This document shows, piece by piece, positions 1 to 8,560 of a stretch of DNA of 64,000 bases (positions within the stretch are counted from its first letter, which is position 1; each line of letters begins with the position of its first letter). The DNA lies in assembly GCA_043497085.1 (NCBI GenBank), contig JBIEKI010000004.1, one strand, 5' to 3'. Below the pieces are notes generated by a model. That model made no database searches, had not been told where the DNA came from, and saw nothing but the letters and a program-made list of their open reading frames with translations. This stretch comes from Thalassobacillus sp043497085. Lineage in GTDB: Bacteria; Bacillota; Bacilli; Bacillales; Halobacillaceae. A program made the translations under genes and the position numbers.

Positions 1-1
1 T

Positions 2-1144
2 TTAGCACCCAAGCTGACGAGCGATGACCAAACGCTGGATCTCTGAGGTTCCTTCCCCGATTTCCAACAGTTTAGCGTCACGTAAGTACCGTTCCACTTC
101 GTATTCACGCATATAACCGTACCCCCCGTGAATCTGAATCGCCTGGTTGGCAGATCGGAAAGCGGTTTCAGAAGCGAACAGTTTCGCATAAGCTGATTCC
201 TTGGTAAATGGTTTCCCCTGATCTTTCAGCCATGCTGCTTTCAATGTGATATTCCTTGCAAGTTCTACTTCCATTGCCATATCGGCAAGTTTGAATTGGA
301 TAGCCTGGAAGTTTGAAATCGGCTGCCCGAATTGCTTTCGTTCTTTTGCATAAGCAAGCGCCCGGTCGAGTGAAGCCTGTGCTATTCCGACCGCAAGAGC
401 AGCGATTGAAATTCGCCCACCGTCAAGGGTGTATAAGAATTGACCAAACCCTTTTTTCGGGTCTCCTAATATATTCTCTTTCGGCACCCGGACATCCTCC
501 AAAATGATTTCTGAAGTATTGGATCCCCGGACACCCATTTTTTCATAATTACTATTGATCGTAAGTCCTGGCGTGTCGGCAGGAACAAGGAATGCGGAAA
601 TGATATTTTTGCCATCATCACGTTTTCCTGAGACAGCTGTGACAGTAATGGAGCGGGCATATCCAGCGTTTGTGATCCAGCTCTTTTCTCCATTGATGAC
701 ATATTCATCTCCATCTAATACTGCTCGTGTCTGTGTCCCACCTGCATCAGAACCTGCATTCGGTTCCGTAAGACCGAAAGATGCAAGCCCTTCCCCTTTG
801 GCTAATGGAACCAGAAATTCCTGTTTCTGTTCTTCCGTTCCGAAATAATAGATTGGGCTAGCCCCAAGCGATACCGCTGCAGCGTAACTTAGACCGGTCG
901 ACCCACAGATCCGGCCAATTTCTTCGACTGCTAAAGCGTATGTGACGGTATCTCCGCCAGCTCCTCCGTATTCTTCCGGAAACGGGATACCCAAGAGGCC
1001 AAGCTTGCCCATTTCCTTGAATATATCTTCCGGAAAATCAGCATTTACATCGATATCAATAGCTCTCGGCTGAATAACGTCTTCTGCAAAATCCCTTACC
1101 ATCTTCCGTGTCATTTCCTGTTCTTTCGTCAATTCAAAATTCAT
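2..1144 (-). CDS. acyl-CoA dehydrogenase
   Basis: Complete 380-residue member of the short/branched-chain acyl-CoA dehydrogenase family, the FAD flavoproteins that introduce the alpha-beta double bond in fatty-acid or branched-chain amino-acid breakdown and pass electrons to ETF. The all-alpha N-terminal domain (about 1-115), the beta domain with FGLTEPNAGSD (about 122-132) and the C-terminal helical domain with QIHGGYGYM are all present. Glu364 in IGEGTSEIQ is in the place of the catalytic base. Length is normal for AcdA/MmgC-type enzymes, but the exact chain-length preference cannot be read from sequence. It lies 75 bases downstream of a tetR-type gene on the same strand. A palindromic operator and a cre-like site lie in that gap, so repression by the neighbour and by CcpA is an inference. 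The start ATG follows an AAGGGGGAG ribosome site. Confidence 0.93.
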   Translation of the reverse strand: MNFELTKEQEMTRKMVRDFAEDVIQPRAIDIDVNADFPEDIFKEMGKLGLLGIPFPEEYGGAGGDTVTYALAVEEIGRICGSTGLSYAAAVSLGASPIYYFGTEEQKQEFLVPLAKGEGLASFGLTEPNAGSDAGGTQTRAVLDGDEYVINGEKSWITNAGYARSITVTAVSGKRDDGKNIISAFLVPADTPGLTINSNYEKMGVRGSNTSEIILEDVRVPKENILGDPKKGFGQFLYTLDGGRISIAALAVGIAQASLDRALAYAKERKQFGQPISNFQAIQFKLADMAMEVELARNITLKAAWLKDQGKPFTKESAYAKLFASETAFRSANQAIQIHGGYGYMREYEVERYLRDAKLLEIGEGTSEIQRLVIARQLGC

Positions 1145-1173
1145 ATTGCTCCCCCTTAATAATCCTTTTTTAG

Positions 1174-1191
1174 AGACCGACTGGTTGGTCT
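1174..1191. promoter_or_regulatory. palindromic TetR-type operator
   Basis: The sequence AGACCGACTGGTTGGTCT is an inverted repeat with one mismatched pair, centred 38 bases upstream of the acyl-CoA dehydrogenase start. The GACC(A/G)ACTGGT(C/T)GGTC form is typical of TetR-family operators in Firmicutes. The adjacent TetR protein is the obvious candidate to bind it; this is inferred from position. Confidence 0.65.
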
Positions 1192-1209
1192 GTTTTACTC
1201 AAAATATAA

Positions 1210-1223
1210 TGTAAGCGGTTACT
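1210..1223. promoter_or_regulatory. possible cre (CcpA) site
   Basis: TGTAAGCGGTTACT matches the catabolite-responsive element pattern TGWAANCGNTNWCA except at the last base. It overlaps the end of the tetR-type gene and precedes the dehydrogenase by about 70 bases. Catabolite repression of acyl-CoA oxidation would make sense, but a single near-match is weak evidence. Confidence 0.4.
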
Positions 1224-1857
1224 TTTCGTTAGTAAAAAAAGGGCGTTCAAGCATTTGAGACTGAAGGCTTTCTTCATGGACCGAATTGGTTGCCAACACG
1301 GCATGCAGGATAATATCGACATAGACATCTGCGATTTCATCGATGGTATATTTGCCGTCCCGGCTGTACCATTTATAAATCCAGTTGACCATTCCGAGAA
1401 TTGCCATTCCTGTGATTTCCATTGGCAGTTCTTTTCGGAAATCGCCGGTCTCCTGACCTTCTTCGATCACTTGGAAAACCATTTGCTTGAATGCATCACG
1501 CTTACGTTTGATTTGTTCTTCATATTCAGGTTTCAGGTAATTGCTTTCCTGGTAAAAAACTGAGATGTGCGGTTTGTACAAGTCAAAAACTTTAACAAAT
1601 GCTTTGATGATTGATTGGATTTTCTTGATGGGAGATCTGTGGATTTCATTGGCTGCTTTTGCTTCCTTCAAAACATATGTAATGAATGTATCATGAATGA
1701 CGAACAATAGTTCATCTTTCGATTGGAAGTGATGATAAAACCCACCTTTTGAAGTGTTTGAGGCTGCTACGATCTGATTGACTGTAACCCCATGGAACCC
1801 TTTTTGCTCGAATAGTTCAAGCGAGGTCTTAAGGATTGTCTCTCTTAACTCGGCCAT
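1219..1857 (-). CDS. TetR/AcrR family transcriptional regulator
   Basis: A 212-residue repressor with the usual TetR N-terminal helix-turn-helix (about residues 24-50, VTVNQIVAASNTSKGGFYHH) and a helical ligand-binding C-terminal domain. The start ATG follows AAAGGGGATGATGT. It is transcribed toward the acyl-CoA dehydrogenase, and the palindrome in the gap between the two suggests it controls that gene, probably in response to an acyl-CoA as FadR-type TetR proteins do. The ligand is not predictable from sequence. Confidence 0.88.
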   Translation of the reverse strand: MAELRETILKTSLELFEQKGFHGVTVNQIVAASNTSKGGFYHHFQSKDELLFVIHDTFITYVLKEAKAANEIHRSPIKKIQSIIKAFVKVFDLYKPHISVFYQESNYLKPEYEEQIKRKRDAFKQMVFQVIEEGQETGDFRKELPMEITGMAILGMVNWIYKWYSRDGKYTIDEIADVYVDIILHAVLATNSVHEESLQSQMLERPFFTNEK

Positions 1858-1942
1858 ACATCATCCCCTTTCCCGCTGGACATTTGTCATAATTTTATCA
1901 CATTTTTCAAAAATTACAAAGACTTTATGAATGATAACATAC

Positions 1943-1974
1943 AAAAACATCCAGGCAGCTGCCTGGATGTTTTT
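1943..1974 (-). terminator. intrinsic terminator after parC
   Basis: A perfect inverted repeat (ACATCCAGGCAG / CTGCCTGGATGT) is flanked by A5 and T5, so it can act on either strand. It ends the parE-parC transcript just before the tetR-type gene. Confidence 0.85.
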
Positions 1975-1999
1975 CTGGACTTAAATAAGTGACGCTGTA

Positions 2000-4456
2000 T
2001 TAAGAACTTTCACTTTCTGTATCAAAAGGTTTTTCATATTCATTTTTTACCCAGGAGTCGATGACATTCCCGCTTTGGTCGATGTCGATGATGTAAGAAC
2101 CATTGCTATAGCGGTCATTAGCTTTATATTGCATTGGATTGACCGTCACTACTTCCCCGTTGTCACTTTTCACTTGCAGTTCCTGGCCAGAGGCCATCAA
2201 ATGCATGTTGACGATTCGGTGGGGATTCTTTTTCAGTTCCCTTAGCATGACTACGCCTCGTTTGGCACGGGAACTCTGTTCAAATTCCTTGAGGCGCATT
2301 CGTTTCAATGCTCCCCGGTGAGTCACAATAACGATCGATGGGTCTGATAAATCATCGAAAACCTGGCCGGAGACGACGCTCTCGCCCTCTTTTAAGGTAA
2401 TGGCCTTCACCCCTGCAGCCCGCTGGCCGACTGTTTTCACTTCGCTTTCATGATACCAAAGTGCGTAACCCTTATCGGAAGCAATGAAAATATCCGAATG
2501 ACCATTGGTTACATGGACGTTCGTTACTTCATCTTCACCTTTCAGGTTGATAGCTACCAGTGGCTTCGAATAACGTTGAGCTTCGTAAAGCGACAATTCA
2601 CTCTTCTTTACCATGCCATTTTTCGTGAAGAATAACAGGCAACTCTCTTCTTTGAAGTCCCTTACAGGGTAGGCAGCTACAATTTTTTCATCTTTGTTTA
2701 TCGGAACCAGGTTGGCAATATGCTGTCCAAGATCCTTCCACCGGATATCGGGTATCTCATGGACAGGGAGATAAAGGTAATTGCCCTTATTGGTAAACAA
2801 CAGCAGCTTGTCAGTCGTATTGATTTCTATCAACCGGAGGAGGTGATCACCATCTTTTATCGCCAAATCCTCGCCGTTGGAGGCAGCATAAGAACGAAGG
2901 CTTGTCCGTTTTACGTATCCGTCTCTTGTTACAGACAAGATAATATCTTCACTGGCTACCATGACTTCCAGGTTGATTTTCAATTCCTCGATTTCTGCCT
3001 GAATTTCCGTTCGGCGGTCGTCGTTGTATTGCTTCTTCAATTTCTTCAGGTCAGCTTTGATGACTTTCAACAATTTCTTTTCATCAGCCAAAATTTCCAC
3101 TAAATATGCAATCCTGTCCCTCAGTTCACCGGCTTCTTTTTCTAAAGCTGTGATATCCGTATTCGTCAGTCGGTACAGTTGCAAATTGACGATCGCTTCT
3201 GCTTGTTCATCCGTAAAATCATACGCCTGAATCAAGCGTTTTTTGGCATCTTGTTTATCTTTTGAAGCACGAATGGTCGCGATTACTTCATCCAGTATCG
3301 AAATGGCTTTGATCAGGCCTTCTACAATATGGGCGCGTGCTTTTGCTTTCTTAAGGTCATACCTGGATTGTCTGGTCACCACTTCTTTTTGGTGAGCTAT
3401 ATAGGAATCCAGAATCTGATGTAAACTTAGCAATTGAGGTGTTTTGTCCTTAATAGCTACCATATTGAAGTGGTAAGTTATTTGTAAATCGGTGTTTTTA
3501 TAGAAATAATTCAAAACACCTTCACTATTAGCCTCTTTTTTTAACTCTATGACAATGCGAAGCCCTGTCCGATCTGTTTCATCACGAACTTCTGCAATTC
3601 CTTCAACTTTACGATCGATACGAAGTTCATCCATCCGTTTGACGAGGGTTGCTTTATTGACTTCAAAAGGAATTTCATCAATTACGATTTGCTGCCTGTT
3701 CCCTTTAATGTCCTCAATCTTTGCTCTCCCTCGTAATATAACCTTGCCTTTACCCGTCTCGTAGGCCTTCCGGATGCCGTCTTCTCCCTGGATGATTCCT
3801 CCAGTTGGAAAATCAGGTCCTTTCAGCCTGGTCATCAGTTCACTTGTCGTAACTTGCTGTTTTTCGATTTTCATGATGACAGCATCAATCACCTCACCGA
3901 TGTTGTGAGGCGGGATGTCGGTAGCGTATCCTGCTGAAATACCAGTAGACCCATTGACCAGCAGATTTGGGAATTTAGCAGGTAAGACTACCGGTTCTTC
4001 AATCGTGTCATCAAAGTTTGGAATGAAATCGACTGTTTCTTTTTCAATATCCCGGAGCAGTTCGGACGAAATGCTTGATAAACGTGCTTCCGTATAACGC
4101 ATCGCTGCCGGAGGATCCCCGTCGACACTCCCGTTATTTCCGTGCATTTCAACTAAGTTCTTCCGTACTTTCCATTCCTGGCTAAGCCGCACCATTGCAT
4201 CATAAACTGAGGTATCACCATGGGGGTGGTAGTTACCAATTACCGTACCGACTGTCTTCGCTGATTTACGGAATGCTTTATCATAGGTGTTCTTTTCTTG
4301 ATGCATCGCATACAGGATTCTTCGCTGTACCGGCTTTAAGCCATCACGGGCATCCGGAAGCGCTCGTTCCTGTATAATGTATTTACTATACCTTCCGAAA
4401 CGGTCGCCGATGACCTCCTCTAAAGGTAAATCTAAGTAATTCTCCACTTCCGCCAA
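2000..4456 (-). CDS. parC: DNA topoisomerase IV subunit A
   Basis: An 818-residue type IIA topoisomerase breakage-reunion subunit that decatenates daughter chromosomes with ParE. The catalytic tyrosine is Tyr121 in AAMRYTEARL. The quinolone-determining segment reads HPHGDTSVYDAM (about residues 77-88), so the usual Ser/Glu positions of staphylococcal GrlA are Thr82 and Asp86. The C-terminal beta-pinwheel repeats (for example KRGVVMLREL) support ParC rather than GyrA, and parE is directly upstream. The start is a TTG, set by the strong AGGAGG nine bases before it. The gap to parE is 14 bases, so the two are one operon. Confidence 0.97.
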   Translation of the reverse strand: MAEVENYLDLPLEEVIGDRFGRYSKYIIQERALPDARDGLKPVQRRILYAMHQEKNTYDKAFRKSAKTVGTVIGNYHPHGDTSVYDAMVRLSQEWKVRKNLVEMHGNNGSVDGDPPAAMRYTEARLSSISSELLRDIEKETVDFIPNFDDTIEEPVVLPAKFPNLLVNGSTGISAGYATDIPPHNIGEVIDAVIMKIEKQQVTTSELMTRLKGPDFPTGGIIQGEDGIRKAYETGKGKVILRGRAKIEDIKGNRQQIVIDEIPFEVNKATLVKRMDELRIDRKVEGIAEVRDETDRTGLRIVIELKKEANSEGVLNYFYKNTDLQITYHFNMVAIKDKTPQLLSLHQILDSYIAHQKEVVTRQSRYDLKKAKARAHIVEGLIKAISILDEVIATIRASKDKQDAKKRLIQAYDFTDEQAEAIVNLQLYRLTNTDITALEKEAGELRDRIAYLVEILADEKKLLKVIKADLKKLKKQYNDDRRTEIQAEIEELKINLEVMVASEDIILSVTRDGYVKRTSLRSYAASNGEDLAIKDGDHLLRLIEINTTDKLLLFTNKGNYLYLPVHEIPDIRWKDLGQHIANLVPINKDEKIVAAYPVRDFKEESCLLFFTKNGMVKKSELSLYEAQRYSKPLVAINLKGEDEVTNVHVTNGHSDIFIASDKGYALWYHESEVKTVGQRAAGVKAITLKEGESVVSGQVFDDLSDPSIVIVTHRGALKRMRLKEFEQSSRAKRGVVMLRELKKNPHRIVNMHLMASGQELQVKSDNGEVVTVNPMQYKANDRYSNGSYIIDIDQSGNVIDSWVKNEYEKPFDTESESS

Positions 4457-4470
4457 AAGAATATCCTCCT

Positions 4471-6423
4471 CTAGTTCTGAATTTTATCGTTTTCAAGAAT
4501 GTTCACTTCATCTTCCATACCGAAAGCGACGTGGGATTCTATCCATTTTCTTCTTGGTTCGACTTTATCACCCATTAACGTGGTAACACGTCTTTCCGCA
4601 CGGGCAAGATCATCAATGGTGACCCTGATTAAGGTCCTTGTAGCCGGGTCCATCGTTGTCTCCCATAGCTGGTCTGCGTTCATCTCGCCAAGACCTTTGT
4701 ACCGCTGGATGATGTAGCCATTTTTAAATTTCTTGACTGCCGCTTCCATGCCTTCTTCATCCCAGGCGTATTCTATTTGTTCTTTTTTACCTTTTCCTTT
4801 AGAAATCTTATAAAGCGGGGGTAGTGCAATGAACACTTTTCCTGCTTCTACAAGCGGCCGCATATACCGGTAAAAGAATGTCAGCAGTAATACCTGGATA
4901 TGTGCACCGTCGGTATCAGCATCGGTCATGATGACGATTTTATCATAATTACAGTCTTCTAAATCGAAGTCTCCCCCGACACCCGCTCCGATCGTATGGA
5001 TGATCGTAGAAATTTCTTCGTTTTTAAATATATCGGCAATTTTCGCTTTTTCTGTATTGATGACTTTACCTCGCAGTGGGAGAATCGCCTGGAATTTACG
5101 GTCGCGCCCTTGTTTTGCTGAGCCTCCTGCTGAGTCACCCTCTACCAGGTAAAGTTCGTTTTTCTTCGGGTTACGGGATTGAGCTGGCGTCAATTTCCCG
5201 CTTAACATAGTTTCTTTCCGTTTCTTTTTCTTACCAGAGCGCGCATCTTCCCGTGCTTTACGCGCTGCTTCCCGTGCTTCTTTAGCACGGATCGCTTTTT
5301 TGATCAATAGACTTGCGATATCCGGGTTTTCTTCCAGGAAATAAGATAGTTTGCTTGAAACGATGGCATCCACAGCTGACCTTGCCTCCGAAGTCCCTAG
5401 CTTACTTTTCGTCTGCCCTTCGAATTGCAACAGTTCTTCCGGTATGCGGGCAGATACAATAGCTGTGAATCCTTCACGAATATCATTGCCTTCTAAGTTT
5501 TTATCTTTTTCTTTCAATAGGTTCGTTTTACGGGCATGATCGTTGAAAATACGTGTAATGGCGGTTTTTGCTCCTGACTCATGGGTGCCGCCATCTTTGG
5601 TACGGACATTATTGACAAAGGACAGCATGCTTTCGGCAAAACCGTCATTGAACTGGAAGGCAAAGTCAATTTCTATTCCGTTTTGCTCTCCTTCAAAAGC
5701 GACTACAGGATGGAGGGTATCTTTTTCTTCGTTCAGGTAACTGACAAAAGCTTTTAATCCTTCGTCATATTGATAACTTTCCTCCACGTCCTTTCGTTGG
5801 TCGATCAACCGGATTTCTACACCTTTTAATAAGAAAGCAGCTTCCCGCAGCCGCTCCGAAAGCGTTTCAAAGTTAAAAGTAGGCGTAGAGAAAACAGAAG
5901 GATCGGGTTTGAATGTGATGATCGTTCCGCTTTTCCTTGTTTTCTTTTTCTTATCGAGTGAAGTCACCGGAACGCCACCATTTTCAAAACGCTGGACATA
6001 TGTCTGCCCGTCACGATGGATGGTCACTTCCAGCCATTCTGATAAAGCATTTACCACGGAAGCTCCGACACCGTGAAGACCCCCGCTCGTTTTATAGCCT
6101 CCCTGTCCGAACTTTCCTCCGGCGTGTAGAACAGTCAGGATCACTTCCGGGGTTGGCTTCCCCATTTTATGCATGCCCGTGGGCATACCTCTTCCTTCAT
6201 CCTCGACCGAGACACTGCCATCTTTATGTAAGGTGACAGTAATCCGGTCACCAAATCCGGCAAGGGCCTCATCCACCGCATTATCTACAATTTCATACAC
6301 TAAGTGATGGAGACCGCGATGATCCGTGCTGCCAATATACATGCCCGGCCGCTTCCTCACCGCTTCTAATCCCTCTAACACCTGTATTGAATCATCTGAG
6401 TATTGCTGCGATTGTTTAACCAA
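4471..6423 (-). CDS. parE: DNA topoisomerase IV subunit B
   Basis: A 650-residue ATPase subunit of topoisomerase IV. The GHKL domain begins with LVYEIVDNAVDEAL, with Glu44 in the position of the catalytic base and Asn48 for magnesium. The transducer domain follows, then the TOPRIM motif LVEGDSAGGSAKQGRDR and DADTDGAHI. It is the first gene of parE-parC. The promoter holds a LexA box in its spacer, so the operon should be SOS inducible, as has been reported for B. subtilis parEC. Confidence 0.97.
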   Translation of the reverse strand: MVKQSQQYSDDSIQVLEGLEAVRKRPGMYIGSTDHRGLHHLVYEIVDNAVDEALAGFGDRITVTLHKDGSVSVEDEGRGMPTGMHKMGKPTPEVILTVLHAGGKFGQGGYKTSGGLHGVGASVVNALSEWLEVTIHRDGQTYVQRFENGGVPVTSLDKKKKTRKSGTIITFKPDPSVFSTPTFNFETLSERLREAAFLLKGVEIRLIDQRKDVEESYQYDEGLKAFVSYLNEEKDTLHPVVAFEGEQNGIEIDFAFQFNDGFAESMLSFVNNVRTKDGGTHESGAKTAITRIFNDHARKTNLLKEKDKNLEGNDIREGFTAIVSARIPEELLQFEGQTKSKLGTSEARSAVDAIVSSKLSYFLEENPDIASLLIKKAIRAKEAREAARKAREDARSGKKKKRKETMLSGKLTPAQSRNPKKNELYLVEGDSAGGSAKQGRDRKFQAILPLRGKVINTEKAKIADIFKNEEISTIIHTIGAGVGGDFDLEDCNYDKIVIMTDADTDGAHIQVLLLTFFYRYMRPLVEAGKVFIALPPLYKISKGKGKKEQIEYAWDEEGMEAAVKKFKNGYIIQRYKGLGEMNADQLWETTMDPATRTLIRVTIDDLARAERRVTTLMGDKVEPRRKWIESHVAFGMEDEVNILENDKIQN

Positions 6424-6459
6424 TACGACGTCTCCCTTCTTCCATGTCTATCTGTTATA

Positions 6460-6488
6460 ATAATAGAACAAACGTTCGGATGTGTAAA
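6460..6488 (-). promoter_or_regulatory. parE promoter with LexA box in the spacer
   Basis: On the minus strand TTTACA (6488-6483) and TATTAT (6465-6460) are 17 bases apart. The plus-strand sequence AGAACAAACGTTCG at 6465-6478 fits CGAAC-N4-GTTCG with one mismatch and fills the spacer, where bound LexA would block polymerase. Confidence 0.75.
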
Positions 6489-6560
6489 CGGATATACTAT
6501 CTGCTTGTTCTATTTTAGCCTTTTTGACGAAAGACGCAAGTAACGTTTTCCTTTAACAGT

Positions 6561-6591
6561 AAAAAATCCCTGCATGCACAGGGATTTTTTT
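6561..6591 (-). terminator. terminator of the opuFA-opuFB-yneT operon
   Basis: AAAAAATCCCTG-CATG-CACAGGGATTTTTT forms a compact hairpin with A and T tracts on both sides, between the end of yneT and the parE promoter. Confidence 0.8.
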
Positions 6592-6612
6592 AACGGTTTC
6601 AAACTGATTTTG

Positions 6613-7026
6613 CTACATCAGAACAGCATGGGCGACTTTCAGACACATATCCATCATGACGGTAAAATCATGGTCTTTCAAGTATTCATAGGCTTCGTCA
6701 TCCATAACTCCTTGCTGAGCCCAAAAGATTTTCGCATCGGTCTGGACCGCTTCCTTCGCCAGGGCAGGCAAATGTTCGGATCGCCGGAAAACATTGATCA
6801 TTTCGAATGGTTCTTCCACATCCAGCAGGGAAGCGTAGGCTTTTTCACCTAATACGCTGTCAACCATCGGATTGACAGGAATGATGCGATATCCTGCATC
6901 CTGCATCTCTTTAGAAATCTGATAAGAGGTGCGGAATTCCTTATCGGAGAGACCTACAACTGCAATCGTTTTGGTCTCTGTCAGTGCCTGTTTGATTGTT
7001 TCATTATCCGGGTGCTGGTAAGCCAT
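6613..7026 (-). CDS. yneT: CoA-binding protein, YneT family
   Basis: A 137-residue single-domain protein with a Rossmann-like CoA_binding fold (TIAVVGLSDKEFRTSYQIS at about residues 20-38, then YRIIPVNPM). Related proteins bind CoA but have no assigned reaction. In B. subtilis yneT lies between plsY and parE; here it keeps its place beside parE, but the opuF genes have come between it and plsY. It starts 13 bases after opuFB and probably shares that transcript. Confidence 0.85.
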   Translation of the reverse strand: MAYQHPDNETIKQALTETKTIAVVGLSDKEFRTSYQISKEMQDAGYRIIPVNPMVDSVLGEKAYASLLDVEEPFEMINVFRRSEHLPALAKEAVQTDAKIFWAQQGVMDDEAYEYLKDHDFTVMMDMCLKVAHAVLM

Positions 7027-7039
7027 GAAGTTTCCTCCT

Positions 7040-8560
7040 TTACAAGATTCCTTCCTTCTCTAAGAATTCGCGGGCTACTTTTTCTGGATCCATATCCTCT
7101 TCCTCAACTTTATAATTCATTTCCCTCATTTGATCACCAGTAATCTTTCCACCAAGCTGGTTCAATATTTCTTTAAGTTCCGGATACTTATCGATCGTTT
7201 CCTGTCTTAATAACGGAGCACCCTGATATGGAGGGAATAGTTTTTTATCATCTTCAAGCACCCGCAAGTTCATGCCTGCGATATAACTTGCAGTCGAATA
7301 AGCATCGATGACATCCACCTCTCCTTTTTTCAATGCTCCCTGCCTTAACCCGGGATCCATCGTTTTTACCTTTCCAAATTCCAGGTTGTAGAGTTTCTTG
7401 ATGCCTTGATAACCGTCTTCCCGATCCTTAAATTCAAGTGTGAATCCTGCGGTCACCTGATCTGCGATCGGTTTTAGGTCACTGATGGACTTTAGGTTAT
7501 ATTGCTTTGCAAATTCCTGCGTAGTAGCAAGTGCATAGGTGTTATTGAATTGCATGGGTTGCAGATAGGCCATATTGTATTCTTGTGCAAGCCCTTTGGC
7601 TGCCCTCTGATAGACCTCTTTCGATTCATTGCTTTCAGCCTGCTGTTCTAACAGACTGACCAGCGCTGTACCCGTAAATTCCGGATAGATATCAATGCTT
7701 CCTTCCTGTAATGCAGAAAAAACGACATCGGTTTTCCCTAAATTAGGGACCAGCTCGACGTTCAGGTCAGTTTCTTCTTCGATCATCAATTTATACATAT
7801 TGATCAGTATCGTAGGCTCTGCCCCTAGTTTTGCGCCGATTTTAATATCCGGTTTGGCACTGCCTCCGAATGCGAGCGGTCCGACAGCGATCAATGCAGC
7901 GATCACTAATAGACTGACAAGAGAACGGAAGCCTGATTTGGCGGAAGTTCGTTCGAATAACCGTAAAACCAAATCCAGTACGATAGCCAATAAAGCGGCA
8001 GGTATCGCACCTAATAAAATTAAGTTTAAATCTCCTCCACGGTCGAGACCAAGCAGGATGATTTCACCTAAACCACCAGCCCCAATCAGAGCCGCAATTG
8101 TAGTGGTACCAACGATAAGCACCATCGAAGTCCGAATCCCTGCCATAATGACTGGCATAGCCAGTGGAAGCTCGACACGGGACAACCGGCGAAATGAACT
8201 CATTCCCATCCCGGTAGCAGCTTCTTTCAAAGCGGGGTCAACTTCCTTGATGCCTGTATAGGTGTTTCGTAGAATCGGTAATAGTCCATATGCTGTCAAA
8301 GCGATGATGGCTGGTGTCTGGCCGATTCCGAAAAAAGGAATCAAAAATGCCAGTACCGCAAGGCTTGGTATGGTTTGCAAAATAGCAGTCAAACCGATGA
8401 TCGGCTCAGCTATCTTTTGATTTCGGGTTAAAATCAAACCTAAAGGCAAAGAAATTAACGTTGCGATTACCAGAGCGATAATTGATATCTGCAAGTGCTC
8501 CCATATGGTTGGCCATAATACATCCTGGCGCTGTTGAAAGACATTTAAAAACTCGTTCAT
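7040..8560 (-). CDS. opuFB: compatible-solute ABC transporter, permease fused to substrate-binding domain (OpuF type)
   Basis: A 506-residue fusion. Residues about 1-215 are an ABC permease with several hydrophobic helices and the loop EAATGMGMSSFRRL that contacts the ATPase. Residues about 240-506 are an OpuAC/ProX-like binding domain (PDIKIGAKLGAEPTILINMYK, then DIYPEFTGTALV). This fused layout matches the OpuF systems described in Bacillus for glycine betaine and related osmoprotectants, so uptake of a compatible solute is likely. The start overlaps the opuFA stop by four bases (ATGA), which fits translational coupling. The exact ligand cannot be assigned by eye. Confidence 0.9.
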   Translation of the reverse strand: MNEFLNVFQQRQDVLWPTIWEHLQISIIALVIATLISLPLGLILTRNQKIAEPIIGLTAILQTIPSLAVLAFLIPFFGIGQTPAIIALTAYGLLPILRNTYTGIKEVDPALKEAATGMGMSSFRRLSRVELPLAMPVIMAGIRTSMVLIVGTTTIAALIGAGGLGEIILLGLDRGGDLNLILLGAIPAALLAIVLDLVLRLFERTSAKSGFRSLVSLLVIAALIAVGPLAFGGSAKPDIKIGAKLGAEPTILINMYKLMIEEETDLNVELVPNLGKTDVVFSALQEGSIDIYPEFTGTALVSLLEQQAESNESKEVYQRAAKGLAQEYNMAYLQPMQFNNTYALATTQEFAKQYNLKSISDLKPIADQVTAGFTLEFKDREDGYQGIKKLYNLEFGKVKTMDPGLRQGALKKGEVDVIDAYSTASYIAGMNLRVLEDDKKLFPPYQGAPLLRQETIDKYPELKEILNQLGGKITGDQMREMNYKVEEEDMDPEKVAREFLEKEGIL

